Origin: Arenimonas maotaiensis
GTDB lineage: Bacteria > Pseudomonadota > Gammaproteobacteria > Xanthomonadales > Xanthomonadaceae
Length of the DNA stretch: 64,000 nucleotides
Direction of reading: 5' to 3'
Assembly (NCBI RefSeq): GCF_014638745.1
Contig: NZ_BMFO01000001.1
Location: 470,450-534,449 of the forward strand
Part shown: positions 47,969 through 58,406 of the stretch, one piece after another
Layout of the letters: every line of letters starts with the position of its first letter
How positions within the stretch are numbered: position 1 is the first letter of the stretch
The notes under the pieces: generated by a model
What the model was told of the DNA's origin: nothing
The model's input: only the letters and a program-made list of their open reading frames with translations
Database searches by the model: none
Translations under genes and position numbers: made by a program

Positions 47969-48844
47969 ATGCCCCGCATCATCCACGTCGACGTGTTCGC
48001 ACCACGCACCGGCACCGGCAATCCGCTGGCGGTGGTGCTCGATGCCGGCGGACTGGACGATACGCAGATGCAGGCCATCGCGCACTGGCTCAACCTGGCC
48101 GAAACCACTTTCGTGCTGCCGGCCACGCAAGCCGAGGCCGACTACCGGGTGCGCATCTTCACCACCCGGACGGAAATCGCCTTCGCCGGACATCCCAGCC
48201 TCGGTACCGCGCACGCGCTGATCGACGCCGGCCTGCGCCCCAAGCGCGACGGCGTGCTGATGCAGGAATGCCACGCCGGCCTGCTGCCGCTCCGGTTGCG
48301 CCCGGAGCGTGCCGGCAACGCCTACAGCGTGCGCGTGCCGAGCTCGAAGCTGGTGCGCTTCGCCGAAGCCGGCGATGCCCTGTTCAAGCCGGTGCTGCCG
48401 GCGGCGCAGTGGACCGAGCTGAAACCGGCTTTGGTGGAAGGCGGCCGGCGCTGGTGGCTGGCCGAATTGCGCGATGAAGCCGCGGTGCGCGGCTTCGTGC
48501 CCGACAGCTACGCCATCGCCGCACTGGCGCGGGAAACCGGCAGCCTCGGACTGTGCGTTTTCGCGCGGCGCGAACCGCCGCAGAGCGGATTGGTGGTGCG
48601 CGCGTTTCCGCTTGGGGTCGGCATCGCCGAAGACCCGGCCTCGGGCGCGGCCAATGCCGCCATCGCCGCGTTCCTGCACGAAACCGGCCAACTGCAAGGG
48701 CTGGGCCGGCGCTATACCGTCAGCCAAGGCCGGGAAATCGGACGCGATGCCGTGCTCAGCCTGGAAATCGACGACGCCGGCGAGGTTTGGGTCGGCGGCG
48801 ACTGCCGTACGGTGATCCGCGGCGAACTCGATTGGCGGACGTGA
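47969..48844 (+). CDS. PhzF/YddE-family isomerase-like protein
   Basis: A 291-residue protein with the PhzF double hot-dog fold. The N-terminal VDVFAPRTGTGNPLAVVLDA, LAETTFVLPAT with the catalytic Glu, and FAGHPSLGTAHAL are family hallmarks, as are EDPASGAANAAIAAFL and VSQGREIGR in the second half. PhzF isomerises a phenazine precursor, but most relatives have unknown substrates and no phenazine genes are here. AGGAGG lies just before the ATG. Confidence 0.9.
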   Translation: MPRIIHVDVFAPRTGTGNPLAVVLDAGGLDDTQMQAIAHWLNLAETTFVLPATQAEADYRVRIFTTRTEIAFAGHPSLGTAHALIDAGLRPKRDGVLMQECHAGLLPLRLRPERAGNAYSVRVPSSKLVRFAEAGDALFKPVLPAAQWTELKPALVEGGRRWWLAELRDEAAVRGFVPDSYAIAALARETGSLGLCVFARREPPQSGLVVRAFPLGVGIAEDPASGAANAAIAAFLHETGQLQGLGRRYTVSQGREIGRDAVLSLEIDDAGEVWVGGDCRTVIRGELDWRT

Positions 48845-48848
48845 CGCG

Positions 48849-49859
48849 ATGGCCGCGCCAGCACTGACCGCGGCACAGGAGCAGGCCTTCGCGCAGGCGG
48901 CCGCGCAACTGGCGGGCATCATGGCGCAGCCGGATTCGCCCTTCCGCCGCTTGCCGCGCCCGGGCTTCAGGCGCGGCATCGACTTCTACACCGGCCGGGG
49001 GCTGTTGGCGGCATTGGCCAACGCCTTGCAGGCCTATCGCGCCAAACTCGGCGCGTTTCCGGATCTGGCCGAACCCCGGGACTACAACGAAAAAATCCTG
49101 TGGTTCAAATTCTTCGGCGAACTGAAAGTGCCGGAAGCCGGCGACAAGCTGGCCACCGCGCGTTTCATCCCGGAGGCCTGGCGCGACCGTATCCGTCGTC
49201 CGACCGTAGTCTGGCACTCGCACGCGCCGGCGTTGCCGGCCAACGACCGCATCGCGCCGGGCGTGTATTACCTGAAAAGCAACCACGGCAGCGGCATGTT
49301 CCGCAAGATCCGCTACCCGCTGGCGGAAGCCGAACGCGCCGAACTGCAGGCCTTGTGCCGGGATTGGCTGGCGCGCGATTACGGCCTGACCGACGGCGAG
49401 TGGTGGTATGCGGCGTTTCCGCGCCGGATCCTGCTCGAACGCGACGTCTGCGACGGCGCGCCGCCGGTATGCTGGAACATCCATGTGCTGAACGGCCGAA
49501 TCGGACTGGTCGAGCTGTTCGACAAGAACGCGCAGCCGCTGCAGGTGACCTGGCTGGATGCGCGCCTGCGGCCCATGGCGGTGCAGATGGACGGTGTCGA
49601 CCGGATCGCGGCGCCGCGGATGCCGGCCGACCCGGACAGCTTGCTTGCCGCCGCGTCGGCCATCGCCGCGCCCTTCGAATTCGCGCGGGTGGATTTCTTC
49701 ATCGGAGCCGATGGTACGGCCTATCTGGGCGAGGTGACGTTCTCACCCAGCAATGCCATGGGCCGGCGCCCGGCGGAGATCGAACGGCAGCTGGGCGACA
49801 TGCTCGCGATCGGATCCCGCCGCGCGGGCGGGATCCGTGACGCGGCCGAAGATCAGTAA
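48849..49859 (+). CDS. TupA-like ATP-grasp protein
   Basis: A 336-residue protein of the ATP-grasp TupA family. The hallmarks are FPDLAEPRDYNEKILWFKFF near the N-terminus, YYLKSNHGSGMFRKI (ATP-binding Lys and Gly loop), ARVDFFIGADGTAYLGEVTFSPSNAMG (metal-binding Asp/Glu and the FSPxNxxG ending). TupA relatives make amide links in cell-surface polymers such as teichuronopeptide or in capsule decoration. It starts 4 nt after the PhzF gene, so the two may work together; the substrate is unknown. The 3' end overlaps the convergent gene by 7 nt. Confidence 0.78.
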   Translation: MAAPALTAAQEQAFAQAAAQLAGIMAQPDSPFRRLPRPGFRRGIDFYTGRGLLAALANALQAYRAKLGAFPDLAEPRDYNEKILWFKFFGELKVPEAGDKLATARFIPEAWRDRIRRPTVVWHSHAPALPANDRIAPGVYYLKSNHGSGMFRKIRYPLAEAERAELQALCRDWLARDYGLTDGEWWYAAFPRRILLERDVCDGAPPVCWNIHVLNGRIGLVELFDKNAQPLQVTWLDARLRPMAVQMDGVDRIAAPRMPADPDSLLAAASAIAAPFEFARVDFFIGADGTAYLGEVTFSPSNAMGRRPAEIERQLGDMLAIGSRRAGGIRDAAEDQ

Positions 49860-50467
49860 CGGTAACCGTAGCGGTAATCGCCGCGCGGATAGGCGTCCAC
49901 GCGCACCCGGATGGTGCGGCCGGGATGATACGGCATGACGGTGGTGTACAGGCGTCCGTCGTAGCGGTAAGTCACGCGGAAGTCGGCGTCGCGGCGGCGG
50001 TCGTAATCGCGGTCGCTGCGGCACTCGACATACTGGCGGTCGCGGTCGCCGCGGTCGTTCCTGTCGATGCTGTGGCCGATCAGGCCGCCGATGGTGGCGC
50101 CGGCCACGGTCGCGGCGATGCGGCCGTCGCCCTTGCCGGTCTGGTGGCCGAGCGCGCCGCCGACGATGGCGCCGAGCACCGCGCCGTCGCTGCCGTCATC
50201 GCGGCCGCCGTAGCGGGTGCGGCACTGCGGGCCGTAGTCGCGGCCGTAGCCGCCGATGCGCTCGACGCGCACCACGCGCGCGGTATCCCAACGGCCGTAG
50301 GCGTTGCCGCGGTCGTAACGGCCGTCGTGGCGTGAATCGTAACGGTCGTCGTAACGCGCCTGGCGGTCGTAACGGTCGTCATAGCGGTCGTAACGGTCAC
50401 CGGCCGACGCCTGCGCGGCGAACAACGCGGTGGCGATGGCCAAGGTACTGAGGGTGAGACGTTTCAT
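49853..50467 (-). CDS. Glycine-zipper 2TM protein with Asp/Arg/Tyr-rich repeats
   Basis: A 204-residue exported protein. The signal peptide is MKRLTLSTLAIATALFAAQASA. Residues 24-57 are a low-complexity tract built from DRYD-like units. A glycine zipper (VLGAIVGGALGHQTGKGDGRIAATVAGATIGGLIGHSI) of the SlyB/Rick_17kDa type follows, then a second Arg/Asp/Tyr-rich tail. Two cysteines (PQCRTRY, VECRSD) flank the zipper. Such zippers insert in the outer membrane or bind lipopolysaccharide; a stress or envelope role is likely but unproven. Confidence 0.82.
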   Translation of the reverse strand: MKRLTLSTLAIATALFAAQASAGDRYDRYDDRYDRQARYDDRYDSRHDGRYDRGNAYGRWDTARVVRVERIGGYGRDYGPQCRTRYGGRDDGSDGAVLGAIVGGALGHQTGKGDGRIAATVAGATIGGLIGHSIDRNDRGDRDRQYVECRSDRDYDRRRDADFRVTYRYDGRLYTTVMPYHPGRTIRVRVDAYPRGDYRYGYRY

Positions 50468-50550
50468 GGCGGACTCCTATCGCGCGGGGATCGCGCAATT
50501 TCCATCCTACATAGCCATCCCCAACGGACGCTTAACGCCCGCGCATCCGT

Positions 50551-51021
50551 TCAGCCGCGCTTGGGCTGCAGCATGGTGCCGGTGCAGTTCCGGTTGCCGC
50601 ACAGGCAGGCCCAGAGCTTCTTGAGTTTCGGCGTATGGCGTTCGGCCAGGCGGATGCCGTAGTTGTAGCTGAGCTCCTCGCCGGCCTTGATGTCGCGCGC
50701 CGCTTCGATCACGATGCGGTCCTTGGTCGGATCGCCGCCCGGATCCTCGATGTGCGAGGATTCGCAGTTCGGATCGCAGCTGTGGTTGATCCAGCGCGCG
50801 TCGTTGCCGCCGATGTTGGCGTCGAGCACGTAATCCTCGTTCAAGGTGAACAGGAAGGTATGCCCGGTCTCGTCCTCGCCGTCGTAGGCGGCATCGACTT
50901 CGGCATGGGTGCGCAGCAGCCCCTTGTATTCGATGATGAACTCGCCTTTCTTGATCGCCCGCTTGGCGAATACGCCGCTACCGTGGATCTTCGAGCGGCG
51001 CACTTGGATTTTCTGGGTCAT
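50551..51021 (-). CDS. SET-domain protein lysine methyltransferase
   Basis: A 156-residue protein that is almost only a SET domain. [25 protein letters not shown] is the SAM-binding N-part, [15 protein letters not shown] holds the NHSC motif (79-82), GEELSYNYG carries the catalytic Tyr, and [12 protein letters not shown] is a post-SET zinc knuckle (Cys139, 141, 146 with a pocket Cys). This complete eukaryote-like layout is uncommon in bacteria. Targets are unknown. The ATG at 51021 starts [10 protein letters not shown]. It is divergent from the suf operon. Confidence 0.88.
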   Translation of the reverse strand: MTQKIQVRRSKIHGSGVFAKRAIKKGEFIIEYKGLLRTHAEVDAAYDGEDETGHTFLFTLNEDYVLDANIGGNDARWINHSCDPNCESSHIEDPGGDPTKDRIVIEAARDIKAGEELSYNYGIRLAERHTPKLKKLWACLCGNRNCTGTMLQPKRG

Positions 51022-51079
51022 AAACGTCCTTGGATGTGCAGGTATTGTGAACGCTGGGGCGCACCTTGCCAAGCGCGGA

Positions 51080-51108
51080 TTGCGCGGCGGCGGCCGATAC
51101 CGTACAAT
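51080..51108 (+). promoter_or_regulatory. Candidate sigma70 promoter of the suf operon
   Basis: TTGCGC (51080-51085) and TACAAT (51103-51108) are 17 nt apart, 38 nt before the Rrf2 regulator start. The -10 matches five of six bases. The site lies in the divergent gap with the SET gene. Confidence 0.5.
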
Positions 51109-51145
51109 TTTGGTCCTGAATCCGGACTCGGACGCCCGAAACGCC

Positions 51146-51579
51146 ATGTTGCGCGTCACCAAACTCACCGATTACGCCACCGTCGTGCTGGCCTGCCTGG
51201 CCAAGGCGCCCGCACGCGTGCACAGCGCCAGCGAGCTGGCCGAACTGGCCGGACTGGAAGCGCCGACGGTCAGCAAGGTGCTCAAGCCGCTGGCGCGCGC
51301 CGGCCTGGTCGAGGCTTTCCGCGGCAGCCAAGGCGGCTACCGCCTGGCCAAGCCGGCCCGGCAGATCTCGCTGTACGCCGTGGTGGAAGCCATGGAAGGC
51401 CGGCTGGGCATGACCGAATGCTCGGGCGACCACGGCCAGTGCGAACTGGAAGCCACCTGCGGCATCCAGGGCCACTGGCAACGCATCAACGACGTGATCG
51501 CCGACGCGCTGCGCGCGGTCTCTGTCGCCGAACTCGGCCAAAGCGGCCGCAAATCCATCCCGCTGTCACTGGCAAAGGC

Positions 51580-51583
<4 letters not shown>
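51146..51583 (+). CDS. Rrf2-family regulator of the SUF system
   Basis: A 145-residue winged-helix regulator. The opening [20 protein letters not shown] and HTH ([27 protein letters not shown]) with [13 protein letters not shown] are typical of the SUF-linked Rrf2 group. Cys92, Cys99 and Cys105 stand where IscR has its three [2Fe-2S] ligands. It should sense cluster supply and repress suf. It heads the operon and overlaps sufB by ATGA. The ATG at 51146 is the family start; in-frame sequence upstream lacks homology. Confidence 0.92.
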
Positions 51584-53025
<1,442 letters not shown>

Positions 53026-53049
53026 CCCCATTTTTTCGAAGAGAACGCC

Positions 53050-53798
<749 letters not shown>

Positions 53799-53799
<1 letters not shown>

Positions 53800-55067
53800 T
53801 GGCGGCACTGCTCGACAGTCTGGCCGCGCTCGCCGCCGAGGTGGCCGACAGCCGCTGGCCGCGCGTGCGCGAATGGCGCGAGGCCGCGCTGGCGCAGGCC
53901 GTGCGCGTGGGTTTGCCGCACAACCGGCTGGAGCGCTGGCGCCATGCGCCGCTGCGGCCGCTGGCGGCGAAACACTTCGGCGCCGAAACCGCCGCGGCCG
54001 GCATCGAGGCTGCGGCCTTGCCGCCGGCACCGCGCCTGGTGCTGGTCAACGGCCGCTACAGCGCGCAGCACAGCGACGTCAGCGCCCTGCCCGGCCTGCA
54101 GGTGCGCAGCCTGGCCGAGGCGCTGCAGGGCGAGGACGAGCGCGCCGTGGCCGTGCTCGGCCGCACGTTCCCGGACATCGACGCGCCGTTCGCGGCGCTG
54201 AATACCGCCCTGGCCGAGGACGGCCTGCTGATCGAAGCGCCGGCCGACGCGGTATTCGACACGCCGCTGCATCTGGTGCTGCTGCAGACCCCTGACGCGC
54301 GCGGCGCGCAAACGCTGCGGCACAAAATCGAATGCCGCGACAACAGCCGGCTGCAGGTCATCGAACACCATCTCGGCGCCGGCCAGGCGTTGGATAACCA
54401 GCTCTGGCACGTGCATCTGAAGCCCGGCAGCCGCTTGGCACACGTCCGCCTGCAGGACCTCGGTCCGGCGCACACCGGCATCCAGCGCTGCGACGCGGTG
54501 GTCGCCGGCGACGCCGAATACATCCGGCTGGATGTCGATGCCGGCGGCCACTACCTGCGCCATGAACTGAACATCGCCCTGCAAGGCCGCGGCGCACGGG
54601 CGCGCGCCGGCGGCGTGCTGTGGGGCGAAGGCAACGGCAATCTCGATACCCGGCTGGAAATCCGCCATCAGGCGCCGGATACCGCGTGCGAACTGCCCTG
54701 GCGCGGTCTGGCCGACGGCAAGGCGCGGGTCAGCTTCTACGGCGGCATCACCATCGACGCCGGCGCCGACGGCAGCGACGCCGCGCTGTCCAACAAGAAT
54801 TTACTGCTCGGACCGCAGGCGCAGGTCAACACCCAGCCGGCGCTGGAAATATATGCCGACGAAGTCAAGGCCGCGCACGGCGCCACCGTCGGCCAGTTGG
54901 ACGCCGCCGCCCTGTTCTATCTGCGTTCGCGCGGCGTGCCGGAACGCGAGGCGGTGGCGATGCTGACCCGCGCGTTCTACGCCGAGGCCCTGGCGGTGCT
55001 CGACGCGGACCTGCGCGAGAACGTGCGGCCGTATCTGCCGGCGCGTCTGCGCGCCGAGGAGGCCTGA
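53799..55067 (+). CDS. sufD: Fe-S cluster scaffold subunit SufD
   Basis: A 422-residue SufB paralogue. The divergent N-terminal helical domain (LPHNRLERWRHAPLRPL) precedes the beta-helix. The C-terminal block DEVKAAHGATVGQLDAAALFYLRSRGVPEREAVAMLTRAFYAE carries the conserved His of SufD. It completes the SufBC2D complex and takes part in iron acquisition. TGATG junctions on both sides. Confidence 0.95.
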
Positions 55068-56287
55068 TGTCCGCCGCCGACTGGAGCGCCATCCGCGCCG
55101 ATTTCCCGATCCTGGGCCGAACGGTGCACGACAAGCCGCTGGTGTATCTGGACAGCGCCAACACCGCGCAGAAGCCGCAGGCGGTGATCGACGCCGTCGA
55201 TGACTTCTACCGCAACCACAACGCCAACGTCTCGCGCGCGGTGCACCAGCTCGGCAGCGAGGCGACCGAGGCCTACGAGGGCGCGCGCCGCGCCATCGCG
55301 CGTTTCGTCAACGTGCATCCGAACGACCTGGTGCTGACCTCGGGCACCACCCAGGCCATCAACCTGGTCGCCTATTCGTTCGCGCTGCCGCGGCTGCAGC
55401 CGGGCGACGTCATCCTGGCCACGCGCATGGAGCACCACGCCAACCTGGTGCCCTGGCAGCTGGTGGCCGAACGCTGCGGCGCCACCGTGGTGCCGGTCGA
55501 GATCACGCCGGACGGCGAAATCGACCTGCCGGCGCTGAAGGCGCAGCTGGCCGGCCCGGTGAAGATCCTGGCGCTGACCCACGTCTCCAACGTGCTCGGG
55601 ACGGTCAATCCGGTGGCCGAGATTTGCGCGCTGGCGCGCAAGGCCGGCATCGCCACCGTGGTCGACGGCTCGCAGGCGGTGCCGCACATGCCGGTCGACA
55701 TCCCGTCGCTGGGCTGCGACTTCTACGCCTTCACCGGCCACAAGATCTGCGGCCCGACCGGCACCGGCGCGCTCTGGGCGCGGCGCGAACACCTGCAGGC
55801 GATGCCCCCGTTCTTCGGCGGCGGCGAGATGATCCGCGAGGTGCGCTTCGACAAGACCACCTTCAACGACCCGCCGCACAAGTTCGAGGCCGGCACGCCC
55901 AACATCGCCGGCTTCGTCGGCCTGGGCGCCGCGGTCGAGTACCTGTCCGCCATCGGCATGGCGCATATCGCCGAGCGCGAACAGACGTTGCTGGCCTACG
56001 CCACCGAACGCCTGCGCGCGGTCGACGGCCTGCGCATCATCGGGCAGGCCCGGCACAAGGCGGCGGTGATCTCGTTCCTGATCGAGGGCGCGCACGGCCA
56101 CGATTTGGCCACCCTGCTCGATCTGGAAGGCGTGGCGGTGCGTTCCGGCCACCACTGCGCGCATCCGCTGATGCAGTTCTACGGCGTGCCGGCGACCTGC
56201 CGCGCGTCCTTCGCGTTCTACAACACCGAGGCCGAAGTCGATGCGCTGATTGCCGCCATCGCCAAGGTCCGGCGCATGCTGGGCTGA
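55067..56287 (+). CDS. sufS: Cysteine desulfurase SufS
   Basis: A 406-residue PLP enzyme, group II desulfurase. The N-terminus has LDSANTAQKPQAVIDAV, the PLP Lys lies in YAFTGHKICGPTGTGALW, and the active-site Cys in RSGHHCAHPLMQFYGV with the RxGxHC signature. It takes sulfur from cysteine for the scaffold. No SufE or SufU partner is encoded next to it in this window. Confidence 0.97.
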   Translation: MSAADWSAIRADFPILGRTVHDKPLVYLDSANTAQKPQAVIDAVDDFYRNHNANVSRAVHQLGSEATEAYEGARRAIARFVNVHPNDLVLTSGTTQAINLVAYSFALPRLQPGDVILATRMEHHANLVPWQLVAERCGATVVPVEITPDGEIDLPALKAQLAGPVKILALTHVSNVLGTVNPVAEICALARKAGIATVVDGSQAVPHMPVDIPSLGCDFYAFTGHKICGPTGTGALWARREHLQAMPPFFGGGEMIREVRFDKTTFNDPPHKFEAGTPNIAGFVGLGAAVEYLSAIGMAHIAEREQTLLAYATERLRAVDGLRIIGQARHKAAVISFLIEGAHGHDLATLLDLEGVAVRSGHHCAHPLMQFYGVPATCRASFAFYNTEAEVDALIAAIAKVRRMLG

Positions 56288-56295
56288 GGGCGGCA

Positions 56296-56832
56296 ATGCA
56301 GCTGCAGTTCCGCAACGCCGTCGAACGCGACGCCGAGGCCATCGTGGCCCTGGTCGAATCGGCCTACCGCGGCGAATCCAGCCGCGCCGGCTGGACCACC
56401 GAAGCCGACTTCCTGACCGGCCAACGCACCGACGCCGAGGGCGTGCGCGCCGACATCGCCCGGCCCGAGAGCCTGATCCGGCTCGCGCTGGACGGCGACG
56501 GCCGGCTGCTGGCCTGCTGCCATCTGGAGCGCACCGGCCCGGCCTGCTACTTCGGCATGTTCTCGGTCGACCCGGCCCGCCAGGGCGGCGGCATCGGCAA
56601 ACGGCTGATGGCCGAGGCCGAACGCCTGGCGCGCGAAGACTGGGGCTGCACCCGCATGGAGATGACCGTGATCGACATCCGCGACGAACTGATCGCTTTC
56701 TACGAGCGCCGCGGCTACCACCGCACCGGCGTGAAAAAGCCGTTCCCGTACGGCGATGCCCGCTTCGGCCAGCCGCTGCGCGACGACCTGCGCTTCGAGG
56801 TGTTGGAAAAACCGCTGGAGGACGCCCGATGA
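56296..56832 (+). CDS. GNAT-family N-acetyltransferase
   Basis: A 178-residue acetyltransferase. The acetyl-CoA loop is in CYFGMFSVDPARQGGGIGKRLMAEAE (RQGGGIG matches R/QxxGxG/A) and the C-terminal part has AFYERRGYHRTG, the usual GNAT motif B. The substrate is unknown. It starts 8 nt after sufS and overlaps the Rieske ferredoxin by ATGA, so it is clearly part of the suf transcript. Confidence 0.88.
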   Translation: MQLQFRNAVERDAEAIVALVESAYRGESSRAGWTTEADFLTGQRTDAEGVRADIARPESLIRLALDGDGRLLACCHLERTGPACYFGMFSVDPARQGGGIGKRLMAEAERLAREDWGCTRMEMTVIDIRDELIAFYERRGYHRTGVKKPFPYGDARFGQPLRDDLRFEVLEKPLEDAR

Positions 56833-57155
56833 GCGCGCCCCTGGACGGCTGGCAGGCGGTCTGCCGCACCGATGAACTGCTGCCCGGCGAACATGCGGTG
56901 TGCTTCGACGGCGACACCGCGATCCTGGTCTGCAACGTCGACGGCGAGCTGTACGCGCTGGAAGACAAATGCACGCATCAGGATTTCGAGCTCAGCGCCG
57001 CGCCGCTGCAGGGCGCCGAGATCGAATGCGTGCTGCACGGCGCCCGTTTCGACGTGCGTACCGGTCAGGCGCTGTGCGCCCCGGCTTACGCGCCGGTGCC
57101 GAAATTCCCGGTGCGCGTCGAAGACGGCGTGATCTACACCCGCGACGACCGCTGA
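56829..57155 (+). CDS. Rieske-type [2Fe-2S] ferredoxin of the suf operon
   Basis: A 108-residue Rieske ferredoxin. Cluster ligands are Cys48/His50 (EDKCTHQDFEL) and Cys67/His70 (IECVLHGARFDVRTGQAL). There is no disulfide, as in soluble ferredoxins of aromatic dioxygenases, but no oxygenase gene is present. Similar genes close suf operons in several proteobacteria, where a role in cluster assembly or electron supply is assumed. ATGA overlap with the GNAT gene. Confidence 0.9.
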   Translation: MSAPLDGWQAVCRTDELLPGEHAVCFDGDTAILVCNVDGELYALEDKCTHQDFELSAAPLQGAEIECVLHGARFDVRTGQALCAPAYAPVPKFPVRVEDGVIYTRDDR

Positions 57156-57160
57156 GCGGC

Positions 57161-57808
57161 TCAGCCGCCGATGCGGCCTTCGGCCGGATCCGGCAGCAGC
57201 TCGGGACTTTCGGCGGCGGCGGCATGCAGGTCGGTGATCTTGATCCACAGCGCCTCGCCGAAACCTTCCAAGATCAGGCGCCAGAAGCCGGGCACCGGCT
57301 GCAGCAGCAGGCCGTCGCCGGCGACCACGTGCGGCGTGCCGGGATCGTCCTTGACGCGGATCTCGCCGCCGAGCACGTACACGAACCAACTCACGCCCGG
57401 CTCGGCCAGGAAGAACAGGCTGCCGTGCATGGCCCGGCGCTCGACCGCGACCGCGACCGCATCGCGTTTCCAGATGACGTTGAAGTCCCGGCTGGGGCCG
57501 CCGAGCGGCTCGGCCGACATCGGCCACTCGCCCGGGAAACGGAAGCTGCCGTAGGGTGGCCGCAGTTCGACCGGCTTTTCCGGAAACGGCGGCGTCAGGC
57601 GCAGGCCCTCGCCGCTGAGCAAGGTCAACGAGCGCTCGCAGCCGGGAAATTCGGAGAACGGTCCGGCCTGTTCGATATCGGCCACCGAAACGCGCCACGA
57701 CCAATCCGCCGCGCCCTCGGGGAAGCGGCAGATCTCCTGTGTGCTGCCGCCGCCGTTCTTCCAGGGCATCACGGTGTAGGCGGCATGCGGGAAATGGCGG
57801 AAGCTCAT
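57161..57808 (-). CDS. HutD-family cupin protein
   Basis: A 215-residue bicupin-like protein. The N-terminal PWKNGGGSTQEICRFPEG and WRVSVADIEQAGPFSEFPGCERSLTLLSGEGLRL are characteristic of HutD, a possible regulator in histidine use. No hut genes lie nearby, so its role here is open. It converges on the suf operon with only 5 nt between the stop codons. Confidence 0.9.
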   Translation of the reverse strand: MSFRHFPHAAYTVMPWKNGGGSTQEICRFPEGAADWSWRVSVADIEQAGPFSEFPGCERSLTLLSGEGLRLTPPFPEKPVELRPPYGSFRFPGEWPMSAEPLGGPSRDFNVIWKRDAVAVAVERRAMHGSLFFLAEPGVSWFVYVLGGEIRVKDDPGTPHVVAGDGLLLQPVPGFWRLILEGFGEALWIKITDLHAAAAESPELLPDPAEGRIGG

Positions 57809-57840
57809 GCGCGCAGTGTGTCACAGCTCGGCCTCGGGCG

Positions 57841-57872
57841 CAAAAACGGACGCCCGGCCGGAGCCGGGCGTC
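57841..57872 (-). terminator. Terminator after the ComEA-like gene
   Basis: Perfect 10-bp stem 57849-57858 / 57863-57872 with loop CGGA. On the minus strand it is followed by five Ts. It lies 25 nt past the stop of the ComEA-like gene. Confidence 0.8.
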
Positions 57873-57896
57873 AAGGCGGCATCGAACCGCCAAGGA

Positions 57897-58220
57897 TCAG
57901 CGCGCCGGGACTTTCTTGGCGGCGGCCGGCGTGGCCGGACGGGCGCCGACGCTGATGCGGGCGGCGTTGCGCTTGACCGTGGCCTCGCCGATGCCCTTGA
58001 CCTTGGCGAGATCGGCGGCGCTGCGGAACGGGCCGTTGGCCTTGCGGTAGGTGATGATGGCTTGCGCCTTGCTGGGACCGACGCCGTCGAGCAGACGGTC
58101 GAGGGTGGCGGCGTCGGCGGTGTTGATGTTGACGGTGCCGGCGGTCGGCGCGGCCTGGCTGGCGCCGGCCAAACACAGGGCGAGGATCAGGGTCTTCAGG
58201 GTCAGGGCGATGGCTTTCAT
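57897..58220 (-). CDS. ComEA-like helix-hairpin-helix protein
   Basis: A 107-residue exported protein. A signal peptide (MKAIALTLKTLILALCLAGASQA) precedes a ComEA-type double HhH domain: VNINTADAATLDRLLDGVGPSKAQAIITYRKANGPFRSAADLAKVKGIGEATV. It binds double-stranded DNA without sequence choice and may act in natural transformation. A basic Ala/Pro/Lys tail follows. The ATG at 58220 starts the signal peptide. Confidence 0.92.
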   Translation of the reverse strand: MKAIALTLKTLILALCLAGASQAAPTAGTVNINTADAATLDRLLDGVGPSKAQAIITYRKANGPFRSAADLAKVKGIGEATVKRNAARISVGARPATPAAAKKVPAR

Positions 58221-58372
58221 GGCGTTCTCCGAAATGGGCTGGGGGTGGACTGGCGTCAGCGCCAGGTGAGGCCAGTGTCGCCCGTACGCCCCGTCCGACA
58301 TCAGCGGACGATGCCGCAACGGCCTGTCGGAAAATTCCGAATGTGGTTCACGGTCGGTTACGGGCAATGGGG

Positions 58373-58378
58373 TAGAAT
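58373..58378 (+). promoter_or_regulatory. -10 hexamer of the M20 peptidase gene
   Basis: TAGAAT 29 nt before the start codon, followed by a T-run. The -35 position has no good match. Confidence 0.4.
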
Positions 58379-58406
58379 GTTTTTTTCGCAACACAAGGCC
58401 CGACCC

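Noticed and set aside
50100..50460. Short direct repeats resembling a CRISPR array (GTCGTAACGG-type units)
   Set aside because: They are the codons of the DRYD low-complexity tract in the glycine-zipper protein; spacing is irregular and there are no unique spacers or cas genes.
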